Source: Rhodobacter sp.
GTDB lineage: Bacteria > Pseudomonadota > Alphaproteobacteria > Rhodobacterales > Rhodobacteraceae
NCBI GenBank assembly: GCA_020637515.1
Contig: JACKKG010000001.1
Location: 2,138,501 to 2,202,500, forward strand
DNA length: 64,000 bases
Direction of reading: 5' to 3'
A program made the translations under genes and the position numbers. The notes beneath the pieces are model-generated. The model was not told the origin of the DNA and did no database searches. It saw nothing but the letters and a program-made list of their open reading frames with translations. Below, one piece after another: positions 49,544 through 58,500 of this stretch (within the stretch, counting starts at the first letter, position 1; each line of letters begins with the position of its first letter).

Positions 49544-50994
49544 CGGGTCTCCATCCGTTCCCGTGCTAGCCGGTCGTAGAGGGCGGCGTAGCGGGGTGCG
49601 CTGGCCTCCCAGCCGACCGGGTGTTTCATCGCGTTGCGCTGCATCCGCCGATAGGCGCGCCGGTCGGACCAGAGCGCGGCGAGTTGGCTCAACGCCTGCG
49701 CCAACGCCCGAGGGTCGTTCGGCCGGTGGGTGATGCCGGTGGCGCAGCCGACGGCAAGCGCGGCGGCGTTGGCGTGGATCACGGTGTCCGCCAACCCGCC
49801 GGTGCGCGCCACCACCGGCACCGCGCCGTATCGCAGCCCATACATCTGCGTCAGCCCGCATGGTTCGAAGCGCGAGGGCACCAACACCGCGTCGGCGCCG
49901 GCGAACATGCGGTGGCTCAACCCCTCGTCATAGCCGATCCGCACGCCGACATGCCCGGGATTGGCGGCCGCGACGTTCAGCCAGGCGTTCTCGAGGCGGC
50001 GGTCGCCCGATCCCAGCAGCGCCAGTTGCCCGCCGCGTTCGGTCAGCGCGGGCAGGGCCGTCAGCAGCAGGTCCAGCCCCTTTTGATCCGACAACCGCGA
50101 CACGACCACGCACAGCGGCCCCTCGGCCGGTGCCAGGCCGAATTCGGCCCTGAGCGCGCGCTTGTTCGCCGCCTTGCCGCCCGGCGCGGAAAAGCGGCGA
50201 ATGACGGGGTCCCGCGTCGGGTCCCAGGCGTCGGTATCGATGCCGTTGAGGATCCCCGTCAGGTCATGCGCCCGCGCCCGGATCACGCCGTCCAGACCCA
50301 TGCCGAAATCCTCGGTCGCCAGCTCCTGGGCATAGGTCGGGCTGACCGTGGTGATCGCCTGCGCGCCCGTCAGCCCGGCCTTCAGCGCCGAGATATGGCC
50401 GTAGTATTCGAACCCGTCCAGCGTGAACCCCTCGGCCGGCAGACCCAGGGCTTTCAGCCGCTCGGCGCCGGTCAGGCCGTGAAAGGCAATGTTGTGGATC
50501 GTCATCACGCACGGTTGCGCCGCGCCCGCGCTGGCCATGTAGAGAGGGGTCAGCCCGGCCTGCCAGTCGTGCAGATGCACCACCTCGGGGCGCCAGCCCT
50601 TGATGCCGTCGGCCGCGATCAGCGCCGCCGCCAGGTTCAGCACCGCAAAGCGCAGGTCGTTGTCGGGCCAGTCGTTGCCTTGCGCGTCCAGATAGGGCGA
50701 GCCGTCGCGGTCATAGAGTGCCGGCGCATCCAGGATCAGCAGGTCCAGCCCCCCCGCCGTCGCCGCCAGCAGCCGCACCGGCGTGCCCAGAAGGTCGGGC
50801 AGCTCCGCCGCCACCCTGGGCCGTTTCAGCGCCTTCATCACGCCGCGATACCCCGGCAACAGGGTGCGGATCGCCCAGCCCCGCGAGGCCAGCGCCGCGG
50901 GCAGGGCGCCCACGACATCCGCCAGGCCCCCGGTCTTGACCAGCGGCGCGCATTCCGACGCGACCGCCAGAACCGGGCGCGCGGCGGCGCTCAT
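49540..50994 (-). CDS. glgA: Glycogen synthase
   Basis: GT5 ADP-glucose:alpha-1,4-glucan transferase. The 484-residue protein has the ADP-glucose-binding KTGGLADVVGALP near the N-terminus, VVHLHDWQAGLTPLYM, TIHNIAFHG, and the C-terminal SRFEPCGLTQMYGLRYGAVPVVARTGGLADTV motif region. Length is standard for bacterial GlgA. Starts 4 bp inside the glgC stop. Confidence 0.97.
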   Translation of the reverse strand: MSAAARPVLAVASECAPLVKTGGLADVVGALPAALASRGWAIRTLLPGYRGVMKALKRPRVAAELPDLLGTPVRLLAATAGGLDLLILDAPALYDRDGSPYLDAQGNDWPDNDLRFAVLNLAAALIAADGIKGWRPEVVHLHDWQAGLTPLYMASAGAAQPCVMTIHNIAFHGLTGAERLKALGLPAEGFTLDGFEYYGHISALKAGLTGAQAITTVSPTYAQELATEDFGMGLDGVIRARAHDLTGILNGIDTDAWDPTRDPVIRRFSAPGGKAANKRALRAEFGLAPAEGPLCVVVSRLSDQKGLDLLLTALPALTERGGQLALLGSGDRRLENAWLNVAAANPGHVGVRIGYDEGLSHRMFAGADAVLVPSRFEPCGLTQMYGLRYGAVPVVARTGGLADTVIHANAAALAVGCATGITHRPNDPRALAQALSQLAALWSDRRAYRRMQRNAMKHPVGWEASAPRYAALYDRLARERMETR

Positions 50995-52256
50995 GCCAGG
51001 CCCTCGCGGCGGTCCAGCATGGCCTGGGTGATCAGCGTGACGCCCGAGTCGGTGACGCGGAACCATTTGCGGTCCTCGTCGGGATCTTCGCCCACGACCA
51101 GCCCCTCGGGGATCTCGACGCCGCGGTCGATCACCACCCGGGTCAGGCGCGCGTGGCGCTGGATCGTCGCATAGGGCAGCACCACCGCCTGATCCAGCGA
51201 CGACCAGGAATTCGAATGCACGCCCGTGAACAGCAGCGAGTTGCGCACCTCGGTCCCCGAGATGATGCACCCGCCCGAGACCAGCGACGACAGCGCCGTG
51301 CCTCGGCGGCTTTCCTCGTTATGGATGAACTTGGCCGGCGGGACGCTTTCGGAATAGGTCCAGATCGGCCAGTTGCGATCCCACAGGTCCAGCTCGGGGT
51401 CGAAATCGGTCAGGTCGAGGTTCGCCTTCCAGAAGGCATCGACGGTGCCGACGTCGCGCCAATAGGCGATCGCGTCGCTGCGGTGGCGCACGCAACTGTC
51501 CTCGAAGCGGTGGGCCATCGCCTTGCCGTTTCGAACCACGGTCGGAATGATGTCGCCGCCGAAATCCCGGCTCGAGGTCTTGTCGTGGGCGTCGTCCATC
51601 AGCAACTGGCGCAGGAACTTCCAGCGGAAGACATAGATCCCCATCGACGCCAGCGCATGGCGCGGATCGTCCGGCAGGCCCGGCGGGTTCTTGGGCTTTT
51701 CGACGAAATCGGTGATCCGGCCCGAATGGTCCACCGTCATCACGCCAAAGGCATGGGCGTCCGCGCGCGGCACGGTCAGGCAGCCCACGGTGACGTCGGC
51801 GCCGTTCTCGACATGCTCGCGGATCATCACCTCGTAGTCCATCTTGTAGATGTGATCGCCTGCCAGAATGACAACGTAATCAATGTCATAGCTGTCAACG
51901 ATGTCGATGTTCTGATAGACCGCGTCGGCGGTGCCCATGTACCAGTTGGTTTCGTCCACCCGCTGCGAGGCCGGCAGGATGTCCAGGTATTCATTGCGTT
52001 CCGCGCGAAAGAAGTTCCAGCCGCGCTGGCAGTGGCGGATCAGCGAATGGGCCTTGTATTGCGTGGCCACGGCCATCTTCCGGATGCCCGAGTTCAGCGC
52101 GTTCGACAGGGCGAAATCGATGATCCGCGTCTTGCCGCCGAAATAGACCGCCGGTTTGGCGCGGTGGTCGGTCAGCTCCTTCAGACGGCTGCCGCGACCG
52201 CCGGCCAGAATGAAGGCCATGGTCCGGCTGGACAAGCGATTGCTCGACGGGGTCAT
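50991..52256 (-). CDS. glgC: Glucose-1-phosphate adenylyltransferase
   Basis: Makes ADP-glucose, the committed and usually allosterically regulated step of glycogen synthesis. The 421-residue protein shows the nucleotide loop AFILAGGRGSRLKELT with the regulatory lysine region RAKPAVYFGGKTRIID, DHIYKMDYEVMI, VEKPKNPPGLP and the C-terminal left-handed beta-helix (GTALSSLVSGGCIISGTEVR). It overlaps glgB by 4 bp and glgA by 4 bp. Confidence 0.98.
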   Translation of the reverse strand: MTPSSNRLSSRTMAFILAGGRGSRLKELTDHRAKPAVYFGGKTRIIDFALSNALNSGIRKMAVATQYKAHSLIRHCQRGWNFFRAERNEYLDILPASQRVDETNWYMGTADAVYQNIDIVDSYDIDYVVILAGDHIYKMDYEVMIREHVENGADVTVGCLTVPRADAHAFGVMTVDHSGRITDFVEKPKNPPGLPDDPRHALASMGIYVFRWKFLRQLLMDDAHDKTSSRDFGGDIIPTVVRNGKAMAHRFEDSCVRHRSDAIAYWRDVGTVDAFWKANLDLTDFDPELDLWDRNWPIWTYSESVPPAKFIHNEESRRGTALSSLVSGGCIISGTEVRNSLLFTGVHSNSWSSLDQAVVLPYATIQRHARLTRVVIDRGVEIPEGLVVGEDPDEDRKWFRVTDSGVTLITQAMLDRREGLA

Positions 52257-54442
52257 CGGGGAACCTCGGGGGTCAGGAACAGGGTGGAAAGGGGCGGCAG
52301 CACCACGTCGGCGCTGTGCGGCTGGCCGGCATGGGCCGGGCCGTCGGCGACGACCGCGCCCAGGTTGCCGCGGTTGCCCCCGCCATAGAGCGCGGCGTCG
52401 GTGTTCAGGGATTCGGTCCAGCGGCCGGGGCGGGGCAGGCCCAGCGTCCAGCGCCGTTCCACCGGCGTAAAGTTCGCCACCACCGCGACAGGCGGGTGGC
52501 CGTCCTCGCCCAGCCGCAGCCACGAGAACACCGATTCCGCCCGCGCCTCGCGGTCGATCCAGGCGAAACCCGCCGGCTCGGCATCGCGGACATGCAGCGC
52601 GGGATGGGCGCGATACAGCGTGTTCAGGTCGCGCACCAGGCGTTGCAGCCCGGCGTGACCCGGCACCTCGAGCGCGCCCCAGTCCAGCGGCTGGTCGTGG
52701 TTCCATTCCTGCCCCTGGGCGAATTCACACCCCATGAACAGCAGCTTCTTGCCCGGGTGCCCCCACATGAAGCCGTAATAGGCGCGCAGATTGGCCAGTT
52801 TCGTTGCCGGATCACCCGGCATTTTCTGCAACATCGACCCCTTGCCGTGCACCACCTCGTCATGGCTGATCGGCAGGACGTAATTTTCGCTGAACCCGTA
52901 GACCAGGCCAAAGGTCATCAGATCGTGGTGGTGGCGGCGGTGGATCGGGTCGTGTTCGATGTAGCGCAGGGTGTCGTTCATCCACCCCATGTTCCACTTG
53001 TAGCCAAAGCCCAGCCCGCCCGCGTGCACCGGCGTGGTGACGCCGGGCCAGGCGGTGCTTTCCTCGGCCACGGTCATCAGGCCGGGCGGCCCCTCGCCAT
53101 AGGCGAGCGTGTTCATCGTCTTGAGAAAGTCGATCGCCTCGTAGTTCTCGCGCCCGCCGTCCTTGTTGGGCACCCAGGCGCCGGGCCCGCGCGAATAGTC
53201 GCGATACAGCATCGAGGCCACCGCATCCACCCGCAGCCCGTCCAGGTGGAACGCGTTCAGCCAGTAGGTCGCGTTGGCGGTCAGGAAGTTGCGCACCTCG
53301 GTCCGGCCAAAGTTGTAGATCAGCGTATTCCAGTCGGGGTGGAACCCCTCGCGCGGGTCGGAATGCTCGTAGAGATGCGTGCCGTCGAACTGGGCCAGGC
53401 CGTGCGGATCGTTGGGGAAATGCGCGGGCACCCAGTCCATGAGCACGCCGATCTTGCGCCGGTGCGCGGCGTCGATCAGCGCGCGCAGGGCATCGGGGTC
53501 GCCGTGGCGGCTGGTCGGTGCATAGAGGCCCGTCGGCTGATACCCCCACGAGCCGCCGAACGGGTATTCGGCCAGCGGCATCAGCTCGATATGGGTGAAG
53601 CCCATGTCGGCGGCATAGGCGACCAGGTCCTCGGCCGCCTCGCGGTAGCCGAGCGCGCGCCCGTCGCGGTGGCGCCAGCTTCCCAGATGAACCTCGTAGA
53701 TGGAAATCGGCGCCTCGCGTGCGTTGCGGCCCAGCCGCTGGCGCATCCATTCGTCGTCTTGCCAGTCGTGGGCCGGGGGTGGCGCGACGATCGAGGCCGT
53801 CGCGGGCGGCAGTTCGGCCATCCGTGCCAGCGGATCGGCCTTGAGCAGGGCGGGGCCATCCTGGGGCAGGATCTCGAACTTGTAGGCCTCGCCGGCGCGC
53901 AGCCCGGGCAGGAAGATCTCCCACACGCCGGCGCCGCATCGCCGCATCGGCGCACGCCGCCCGTCCCAGGCGTTGAACGGCCCGACCACCGACACCCGCC
54001 GCGCGTTCGGCGCCCAGACGGCGAAATGCACGCCGTCGGTGCCCTCGTGCACCATCGGATGGGCGCCCAGGGCCTGCCACAGGCGGCGATGCGTGCCCTC
54101 GGCGATCAGGTGCAGGTCCAGGGCGCCCAGCACCGGACCAAAGCGGTAGGGGTCCTCGAACTCCCACCGGCGGGTGCCGTCGGTCGCACTGAGCCGGTAG
54201 CGTCGCCGCCGGCCGAGGTCGCCCACGAAAACCCCGTCGCCGCGCGGTTCCAGGGCAATCGGTTTCGACGCGGTCAGCGCCACCATCGCGGTGGCGTGGG
54301 GATCGAAAACCACCAACGCGCCGGTTCGCCCGCGGTGCCTGGGGCCAAAAACCGCAAAAGGATCAGCGACGTGCCCGGACAGGATCGCCGCCACGTCAGC
54401 CGAAGAGATGTCACAGGATGTAGATGTGTTCGCCCGGGTCAT
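52253..54442 (-). CDS. glgB: 1,4-alpha-glucan branching enzyme
   Basis: GH13 branching enzyme of 729 residues with an N-terminal CBM48 pair (GHVADPFAVFGPRH; TDGVHFAVWAPNARRVSVVG) and catalytic motifs DWVPAHFPNDPHGL, GLRVDAVASMLYRDYSRG (nucleophile), TVAEESTAWPGVT and LPISHDEVVHGKGSM. The ATG at 54442 is chosen; a TTG two codons earlier is possible and no strong ribosome-binding site decides. Separated from glgP by about 65 bp, the only real gap in the upper part of the operon. Confidence 0.97.
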   Translation of the reverse strand: MTRANTSTSCDISSADVAAILSGHVADPFAVFGPRHRGRTGALVVFDPHATAMVALTASKPIALEPRGDGVFVGDLGRRRRYRLSATDGTRRWEFEDPYRFGPVLGALDLHLIAEGTHRRLWQALGAHPMVHEGTDGVHFAVWAPNARRVSVVGPFNAWDGRRAPMRRCGAGVWEIFLPGLRAGEAYKFEILPQDGPALLKADPLARMAELPPATASIVAPPPAHDWQDDEWMRQRLGRNAREAPISIYEVHLGSWRHRDGRALGYREAAEDLVAYAADMGFTHIELMPLAEYPFGGSWGYQPTGLYAPTSRHGDPDALRALIDAAHRRKIGVLMDWVPAHFPNDPHGLAQFDGTHLYEHSDPREGFHPDWNTLIYNFGRTEVRNFLTANATYWLNAFHLDGLRVDAVASMLYRDYSRGPGAWVPNKDGGRENYEAIDFLKTMNTLAYGEGPPGLMTVAEESTAWPGVTTPVHAGGLGFGYKWNMGWMNDTLRYIEHDPIHRRHHHDLMTFGLVYGFSENYVLPISHDEVVHGKGSMLQKMPGDPATKLANLRAYYGFMWGHPGKKLLFMGCEFAQGQEWNHDQPLDWGALEVPGHAGLQRLVRDLNTLYRAHPALHVRDAEPAGFAWIDREARAESVFSWLRLGEDGHPPVAVVANFTPVERRWTLGLPRPGRWTESLNTDAALYGGGNRGNLGAVVADGPAHAGQPHSADVVLPPLSTLFLTPEVPR

Positions 54443-54507
54443 GCGCAATTTGTGGCGCAGGCCCGGGCGATTTACAACGGGATTTGTTAACCTTTTGCGC
54501 GAGCGCG

Positions 54508-56973
54508 TCAGATCATCGGTCGGATTGCCCAGACATCGCGCATGTAGCCCTGGATCGTGCGGTCGCTGCTGAACCAGCCCGACCGTGCGGTGTTCAGCGC
54601 GGCCATGTGGGTCCAGCGGTCGGCGTCGAACCAGGCCGCGTCCACCTGCCGCTGCGCGGCCCAGTAGGCGTCGAAATCGGCGCAGACGGTGAAGTAATCG
54701 TGGTCGCGCAGATTGTCGGTCAGGGCGCGGTAGGTCTGCGGGTCCCCGTGAGAGAACTGGCCCGCGTCGATCGCCGCGATGGCCTGTTGCAGGCGCGGGC
54801 TGGCGTCGATCGCGTGGGCCGCGTGGCGCGGGTCCTTGCGGCGCTCGACCACCTCGTCGGCGGTCATGCCGAAGAGGAAGAAATTCTCGGGCCCCACCAG
54901 TTCGCGGATTTCGACGTTCGCCCCGTCCAGCGTGCCGATGGTCAGCGCGCCGTTCAGGCTGAACTTCATGTTGCCGGTGCCTGAGGCCTCCTTGCCGGCG
55001 GTCGAGATCTGCTCGCTGAGGTCAGCGGCCGGGATCAGGCGCTCGGCCATGGTGACGTTGTAGTTGGGCGGGTAGACCACGCTCAACAGATCGCGCGTCA
55101 CCTTGTCGGCGTTGATGACCCGGGCGACGTTGTTGATCAGGTGGATGATCTCTTTCGCCATGACATAGCCCGGCGCCGCCTTGCCGCCGAAGATCTTGAC
55201 GCGCGGCGCCCAGCCGGCATTCGGATTGGCGCGGATCGCTTGCCACAACGCGATGGTTTCCAGGATGTTCAGGTGCTGGCGCTTGTATTCGTGGAAGCGT
55301 TTGACCTGCACGTCGAACATGGCGCGCGGATCGACCGAGATCCCCATTTCGCGACCGATCCATTCGGCCAGGTGGGCCTTGTTCTCGGCCTTGACGGCGC
55401 CAAAGGCGTCGCGGAAGGCGCGGGTCTCGATCGCGGGTTCCAGCGCGCGCAGACGGTCGAGATTGGCCTCCCAGCCCGCGCCGATGGTTTCGGTGATCAG
55501 GGCCGACAGGCCCGGGTTCGCGCCCTTGAGCCAGCGGCGCGGGGTGACGCCGTTGGTTTCGTTGACGATGCGCCCGGGATGCAGCGCGTTCAAATCGGCA
55601 AAGACGGTCGATTTCACCAGCTCGGTGTGCAGCGCCGAAACGCCGTTGACGCGGTTCGCCATGATGAAGCTCAACTCGCCCATCTTGACCTCGCCACCCT
55701 CGAGGATGCGCGACTTGCGCGCCGGGAACTGGCGGGCATGCAGGTCGTCGATGCGTTCGATGATCTGCATGTGACGCGGCAGGACCTGCGCCATCAGGCT
55801 TTCGGACCAGCGTTCCAGTGCCTCGGGCAGCAGCGTGTGGTTGGTGTAGCCAAGACAGGCGCGCGCGGTATCCACGGCCTGTTCGAACGCCATGCCGCGT
55901 TCATCGTGCAACAGGCGCACCAGTTCCGGCCCGGCGATGGCGGGGTGCGTGTCGTTCATCTGGATCGCGACGCGCGACGGCAGGGCCGAGAGTTCGCTGT
56001 GCTCGGCCGAGAACCGGCGCAGGATGTCCCTGAGCGAGGCGGCGGTGAAGAAGAATTCCTGCTTCAGGCGCAGTTCCTTGCCCGGAGCGGTGGTGTCGTC
56101 GGGATAGAGCACGCGGCTGATCGTGCGGGCCAGGGCCTCGGGCGCGGCGGCACCCTGGAAATCGCCCTTGTTGAAGGCCGCCAGGTCAAAGGCGGACAGC
56201 GGTTCCGCCCCCCACAGGCGCAGCGTGTTGGCCCATTTGCCCTGCCAGCCGATGACCGGCGTGTCATAGGCCTTGGCGATGACGGCGTCCTCGGGCGTCC
56301 AGACGGCGGCGCGGCCGTTTTCCGCCACCGCCCCGCCAAAGCCGATGCGGAAGGCGGCCTCGGGGCGTTCGAATTCCCAGCCGTGCGATTGGCGCAGCCA
56401 GTCCTCGGCGGTTTCGACCTGGCGACCATCCGGGCCAAAGCTCTGGCGGAAGAGACCGTGTTCGTAGCGGATGCCGTAGCCATAGGCCGGGCAGCCCAGG
56501 GTGGACATGGAATCCAGGAAACACGCCGCCAACCGTCCCAGGCCGCCATTGCCCAGCGCCGCGTCCGGCTCGTCGTCCAGAAGGGTGCGGAAATCATGGC
56601 CCAGCCCTTGCACGGCTTCGCGCGCGGCTTCGGTCAGGCCGATGTTCATGATCGCGTCTTCCAGCAGACGGCCGATCAGGAATTCCATCGACAGGTAATA
56701 GACGCGCTTGGCCTGCGCGGCATAGGTGGCGCGGGTGGCGCGGAACCAGGGTTCCACAACCTTGTCGCGGATCGCCAGCGTCAGCGCCATGCGCATGTCG
56801 TAGACACTGGCGTGCGCCAGGTCCTTGCCCATCGAGAATTCCAGATGCTTGAGGATCGCTTCACGCAAATCGTTGGCGTTCATCGGCAACATGTCCTTGC
56901 TGATCGCTGTCGGCAGCCAGCCGCTGAGGCTGCTGGTGCCCTTGTCGAACGTCATCGAACGGGTGGTTCTCAT
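54508..56973 (-). CDS. glgP: Glycogen phosphorylase
   Basis: PLP-dependent phosphorylase releasing glucose 1-phosphate from glycogen. The 821-residue protein has DAALGNGGLGRLAACFLDSM (glucan/active-site loop), the MNDTHPAIAGPELVRLL region and the PLP-lysine segment SGTGNMKFSLNGALTIGTLDGAN (split by the conserved EASGTGN). The ATG at 56973 follows CAGGAGCAGGAC, a good ribosome-binding site. As the first gene, its upstream region (56974-57116) should hold the operon promoter. Confidence 0.98.
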   Translation of the reverse strand: MRTTRSMTFDKGTSSLSGWLPTAISKDMLPMNANDLREAILKHLEFSMGKDLAHASVYDMRMALTLAIRDKVVEPWFRATRATYAAQAKRVYYLSMEFLIGRLLEDAIMNIGLTEAAREAVQGLGHDFRTLLDDEPDAALGNGGLGRLAACFLDSMSTLGCPAYGYGIRYEHGLFRQSFGPDGRQVETAEDWLRQSHGWEFERPEAAFRIGFGGAVAENGRAAVWTPEDAVIAKAYDTPVIGWQGKWANTLRLWGAEPLSAFDLAAFNKGDFQGAAAPEALARTISRVLYPDDTTAPGKELRLKQEFFFTAASLRDILRRFSAEHSELSALPSRVAIQMNDTHPAIAGPELVRLLHDERGMAFEQAVDTARACLGYTNHTLLPEALERWSESLMAQVLPRHMQIIERIDDLHARQFPARKSRILEGGEVKMGELSFIMANRVNGVSALHTELVKSTVFADLNALHPGRIVNETNGVTPRRWLKGANPGLSALITETIGAGWEANLDRLRALEPAIETRAFRDAFGAVKAENKAHLAEWIGREMGISVDPRAMFDVQVKRFHEYKRQHLNILETIALWQAIRANPNAGWAPRVKIFGGKAAPGYVMAKEIIHLINNVARVINADKVTRDLLSVVYPPNYNVTMAERLIPAADLSEQISTAGKEASGTGNMKFSLNGALTIGTLDGANVEIRELVGPENFFLFGMTADEVVERRKDPRHAAHAIDASPRLQQAIAAIDAGQFSHGDPQTYRALTDNLRDHDYFTVCADFDAYWAAQRQVDAAWFDADRWTHMAALNTARSGWFSSDRTIQGYMRDVWAIRPMI

Positions 56974-57116
56974 GTCCTGCTCCTGCTTCCTGTGCCGCCA
57001 TGCGGTCCTGTTGACCGGCACCCGCATGGTGAGTGCCCATGCTGCCAATTTGCCGGGGAAACGGGCCAAATCGGGGCGGGGATGGACTGGTTTGTGGACA
57101 AAAGCAGGGTAAATTT

Positions 57117-57155
57117 GCAGCCGCCGGCCGGATTGTTCACATTCGGGGCGGCTGC
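57117..57155 (-). terminator. Hairpin after the hydrolase gene
   Basis: Nine-base arms GCAGCCGCC (57117-57125) and GGCGGCTGC (57147-57155) lie just past the stop of the leftward hydrolase gene; on the minus strand the stem is followed by AAATTTA. A moderate terminator candidate separating the hydrolase from glgP. Confidence 0.5.
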
Positions 57156-57159
57156 GCGG

Positions 57160-57819
57160 TCAGCGCGTCACCTCGGACAGGCGGCGCTTGACGTAGGTTT
57201 TCACCGTATCCAGCATCGGTTGCATATGCGCCTCGTCGTCGCGGAAGAAGTGGTCCGCGCCTTCGATTTCCGAATGCGTGATGGTGATGCCCTTCTGTTC
57301 GTGCAGCTTGGCGACCAGATTGGCGACATCCTTGGGGGGCGCGACCCGGTCGGCCGACCCGTTGATGATCAGCCCCGAGGCCGGGCAGGGCGCCAGGAAG
57401 CTGAAATCATAGAGATTCGCGGGCGGCGCGACCGAGACGAAGCCGGTGATGTCCGGCCTGCGCATCAAAAGCTGCATCCCGATCCAGGCGCCAAAGCTGA
57501 ACCCCGCGACCCAACAGTGCCGGGTGTTCTGGTTCATGCTTTGCAAATAGTCCAGCGCGGCAGCCGCATCGCTGAGCTCGCCAATGCCCTGATCGTATTC
57601 GCCCTGCGACCGCCCGACCCCGCGGAAGTTGAACCGCAGAACCGAGAAGCCCAGCGAATGAAAGGCATAGTGCAGGTTGTAGACGACCTTGTTGTTCATC
57701 GTCCCGCCGAACTGCGGATGGGGGTGCAGGACGATGGCGATGGGGGCGTCGCGGTTGGGCTGGGGGTGGTAACGGCCTTCGAGGCGGCCATCGGGACCGG
57801 CAAAAATGACTTCGGGCAT
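57160..57819 (-). CDS. Alpha/beta hydrolase (dienelactone-hydrolase-like)
   Basis: 219-residue hydrolase beginning MPEVIFAGPDGRLEGRYHPQ. It has HPHPQFGGTMNNKVVYNLHYAFHSLGFSVLRFNFRG-type family sequence (shown in parts: HPHPQFGGTMNN, FNFRGVGRSQGEYDQG), the nucleophile elbow AGFSFGAWIG and the C-terminal EGADHFFRDDE carrying the catalytic His. Substrate unknown. The ATG at 57819 is the family start. It diverges from iscR, so the Irr-like box at 57893 could serve either gene. Confidence 0.85.
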   Translation of the reverse strand: MPEVIFAGPDGRLEGRYHPQPNRDAPIAIVLHPHPQFGGTMNNKVVYNLHYAFHSLGFSVLRFNFRGVGRSQGEYDQGIGELSDAAAALDYLQSMNQNTRHCWVAGFSFGAWIGMQLLMRRPDITGFVSVAPPANLYDFSFLAPCPASGLIINGSADRVAPPKDVANLVAKLHEQKGITITHSEIEGADHFFRDDEAHMQPMLDTVKTYVKRRLSEVTR

Positions 57820-57892
57820 CCGCGGACCTTGTGCTCGCTCATACGGGGTTCCGGCGCGCGCTTCCTTTGTTGACAAAAGAAGTCAGCATACC

Positions 57893-57905
57893 TAGAACGG
57901 TTCTA
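57893..57905. promoter_or_regulatory. Irr-type iron-control element upstream of iscR
   Basis: TAGAACGGTTCTA is a perfect 6+1+6 palindrome extended by AA on the right, close to the TTTAGAA-N3-TTCTAAA consensus of alphaproteobacterial Irr boxes. It lies 130 bp upstream of iscR. Iron-dependent control of the suf operon is the expected outcome. Confidence 0.65.
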
Positions 57906-58035
57906 AACTCTGTCCCGGCTCGCGCGGGCGGAGTCGGGTTCGGCAGGGTAGCAGTTAAGCAAGGCCGGGTCTTACGTCAATGTTTTTGCGCCTTTTGCCC
58001 TTGCCTGACGGCGCGGCAGGGGCAGGGGTTCAGGC

Positions 58036-58500
58036 ATGAAGCTGTCGACCAAGGGACGCTATGCGATGGTGGCGATGGTCGATCTGGCCATCTTGCAGCG
58101 CGGCACCGGGCTGCGCCATGTCTCGCTGGCCGAAATCGCGCGGCGCCAGGACGTCAGCCAGGCCTATCTGGAACAGTTGTTCGTCAAGCTGCGCCGCGCC
58201 GGACTGGTCGAATCGGTGCGCGGCCCGGGTGGCGGCTACCGGCTGGCGCGCGAGCCGGCCGACATCCGCGTGGCCGAGGTTCTGGAAGCGGTCGAAGAGA
58301 CGGTCAATGCGCTGGAACTGGGCGCGGGGGCCTCGGGCGGGGTGTCGGGCAGCCAGGCGCAATCCATGACCAACCGGCTGTGGGAAAGCCTGTCGGCGCA
58401 GGTCTATGTCTTTCTTCACCAGACCACGCTGGCCGATGTCGCCGGCAACGGGTTGAAACCCTGCCCGGCGGTGCCCAGCCTGTTTCGGGTCACGGCATGA
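58036..58500 (+). CDS. iscR: IscR-like Rrf2 regulator without the cysteine cluster
   Basis: First gene of the suf operon and its likely regulator. The 154-residue protein has the IscR winged helix (MKLSTKGRYAMVAMVDLAIL, SQAYLEQLFVKLRRAGLVES, RGPGGGYRLAREPADI). In place of the three Fe-S cysteines near 92-106 it has ALELGAGASGGVSG; the only Cys is Cys143 (LKPCPAV). This single-cysteine form is known from Rhodobacter IscR. The stop overlaps the desulfurase ATG by 4 bp. Confidence 0.92.
   Translation: MKLSTKGRYAMVAMVDLAILQRGTGLRHVSLAEIARRQDVSQAYLEQLFVKLRRAGLVESVRGPGGGYRLAREPADIRVAEVLEAVEETVNALELGAGASGGVSGSQAQSMTNRLWESLSAQVYVFLHQTTLADVAGNGLKPCPAVPSLFRVTA

Noticed and set aside
52316..54490. Long plus-strand frame opposite glgB, and a similar one at 55141-57873 opposite glgP
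   Set aside because: Antisense shadows: no ribosome-binding sites, no recognisable domains, and codon bias explained by the real genes.
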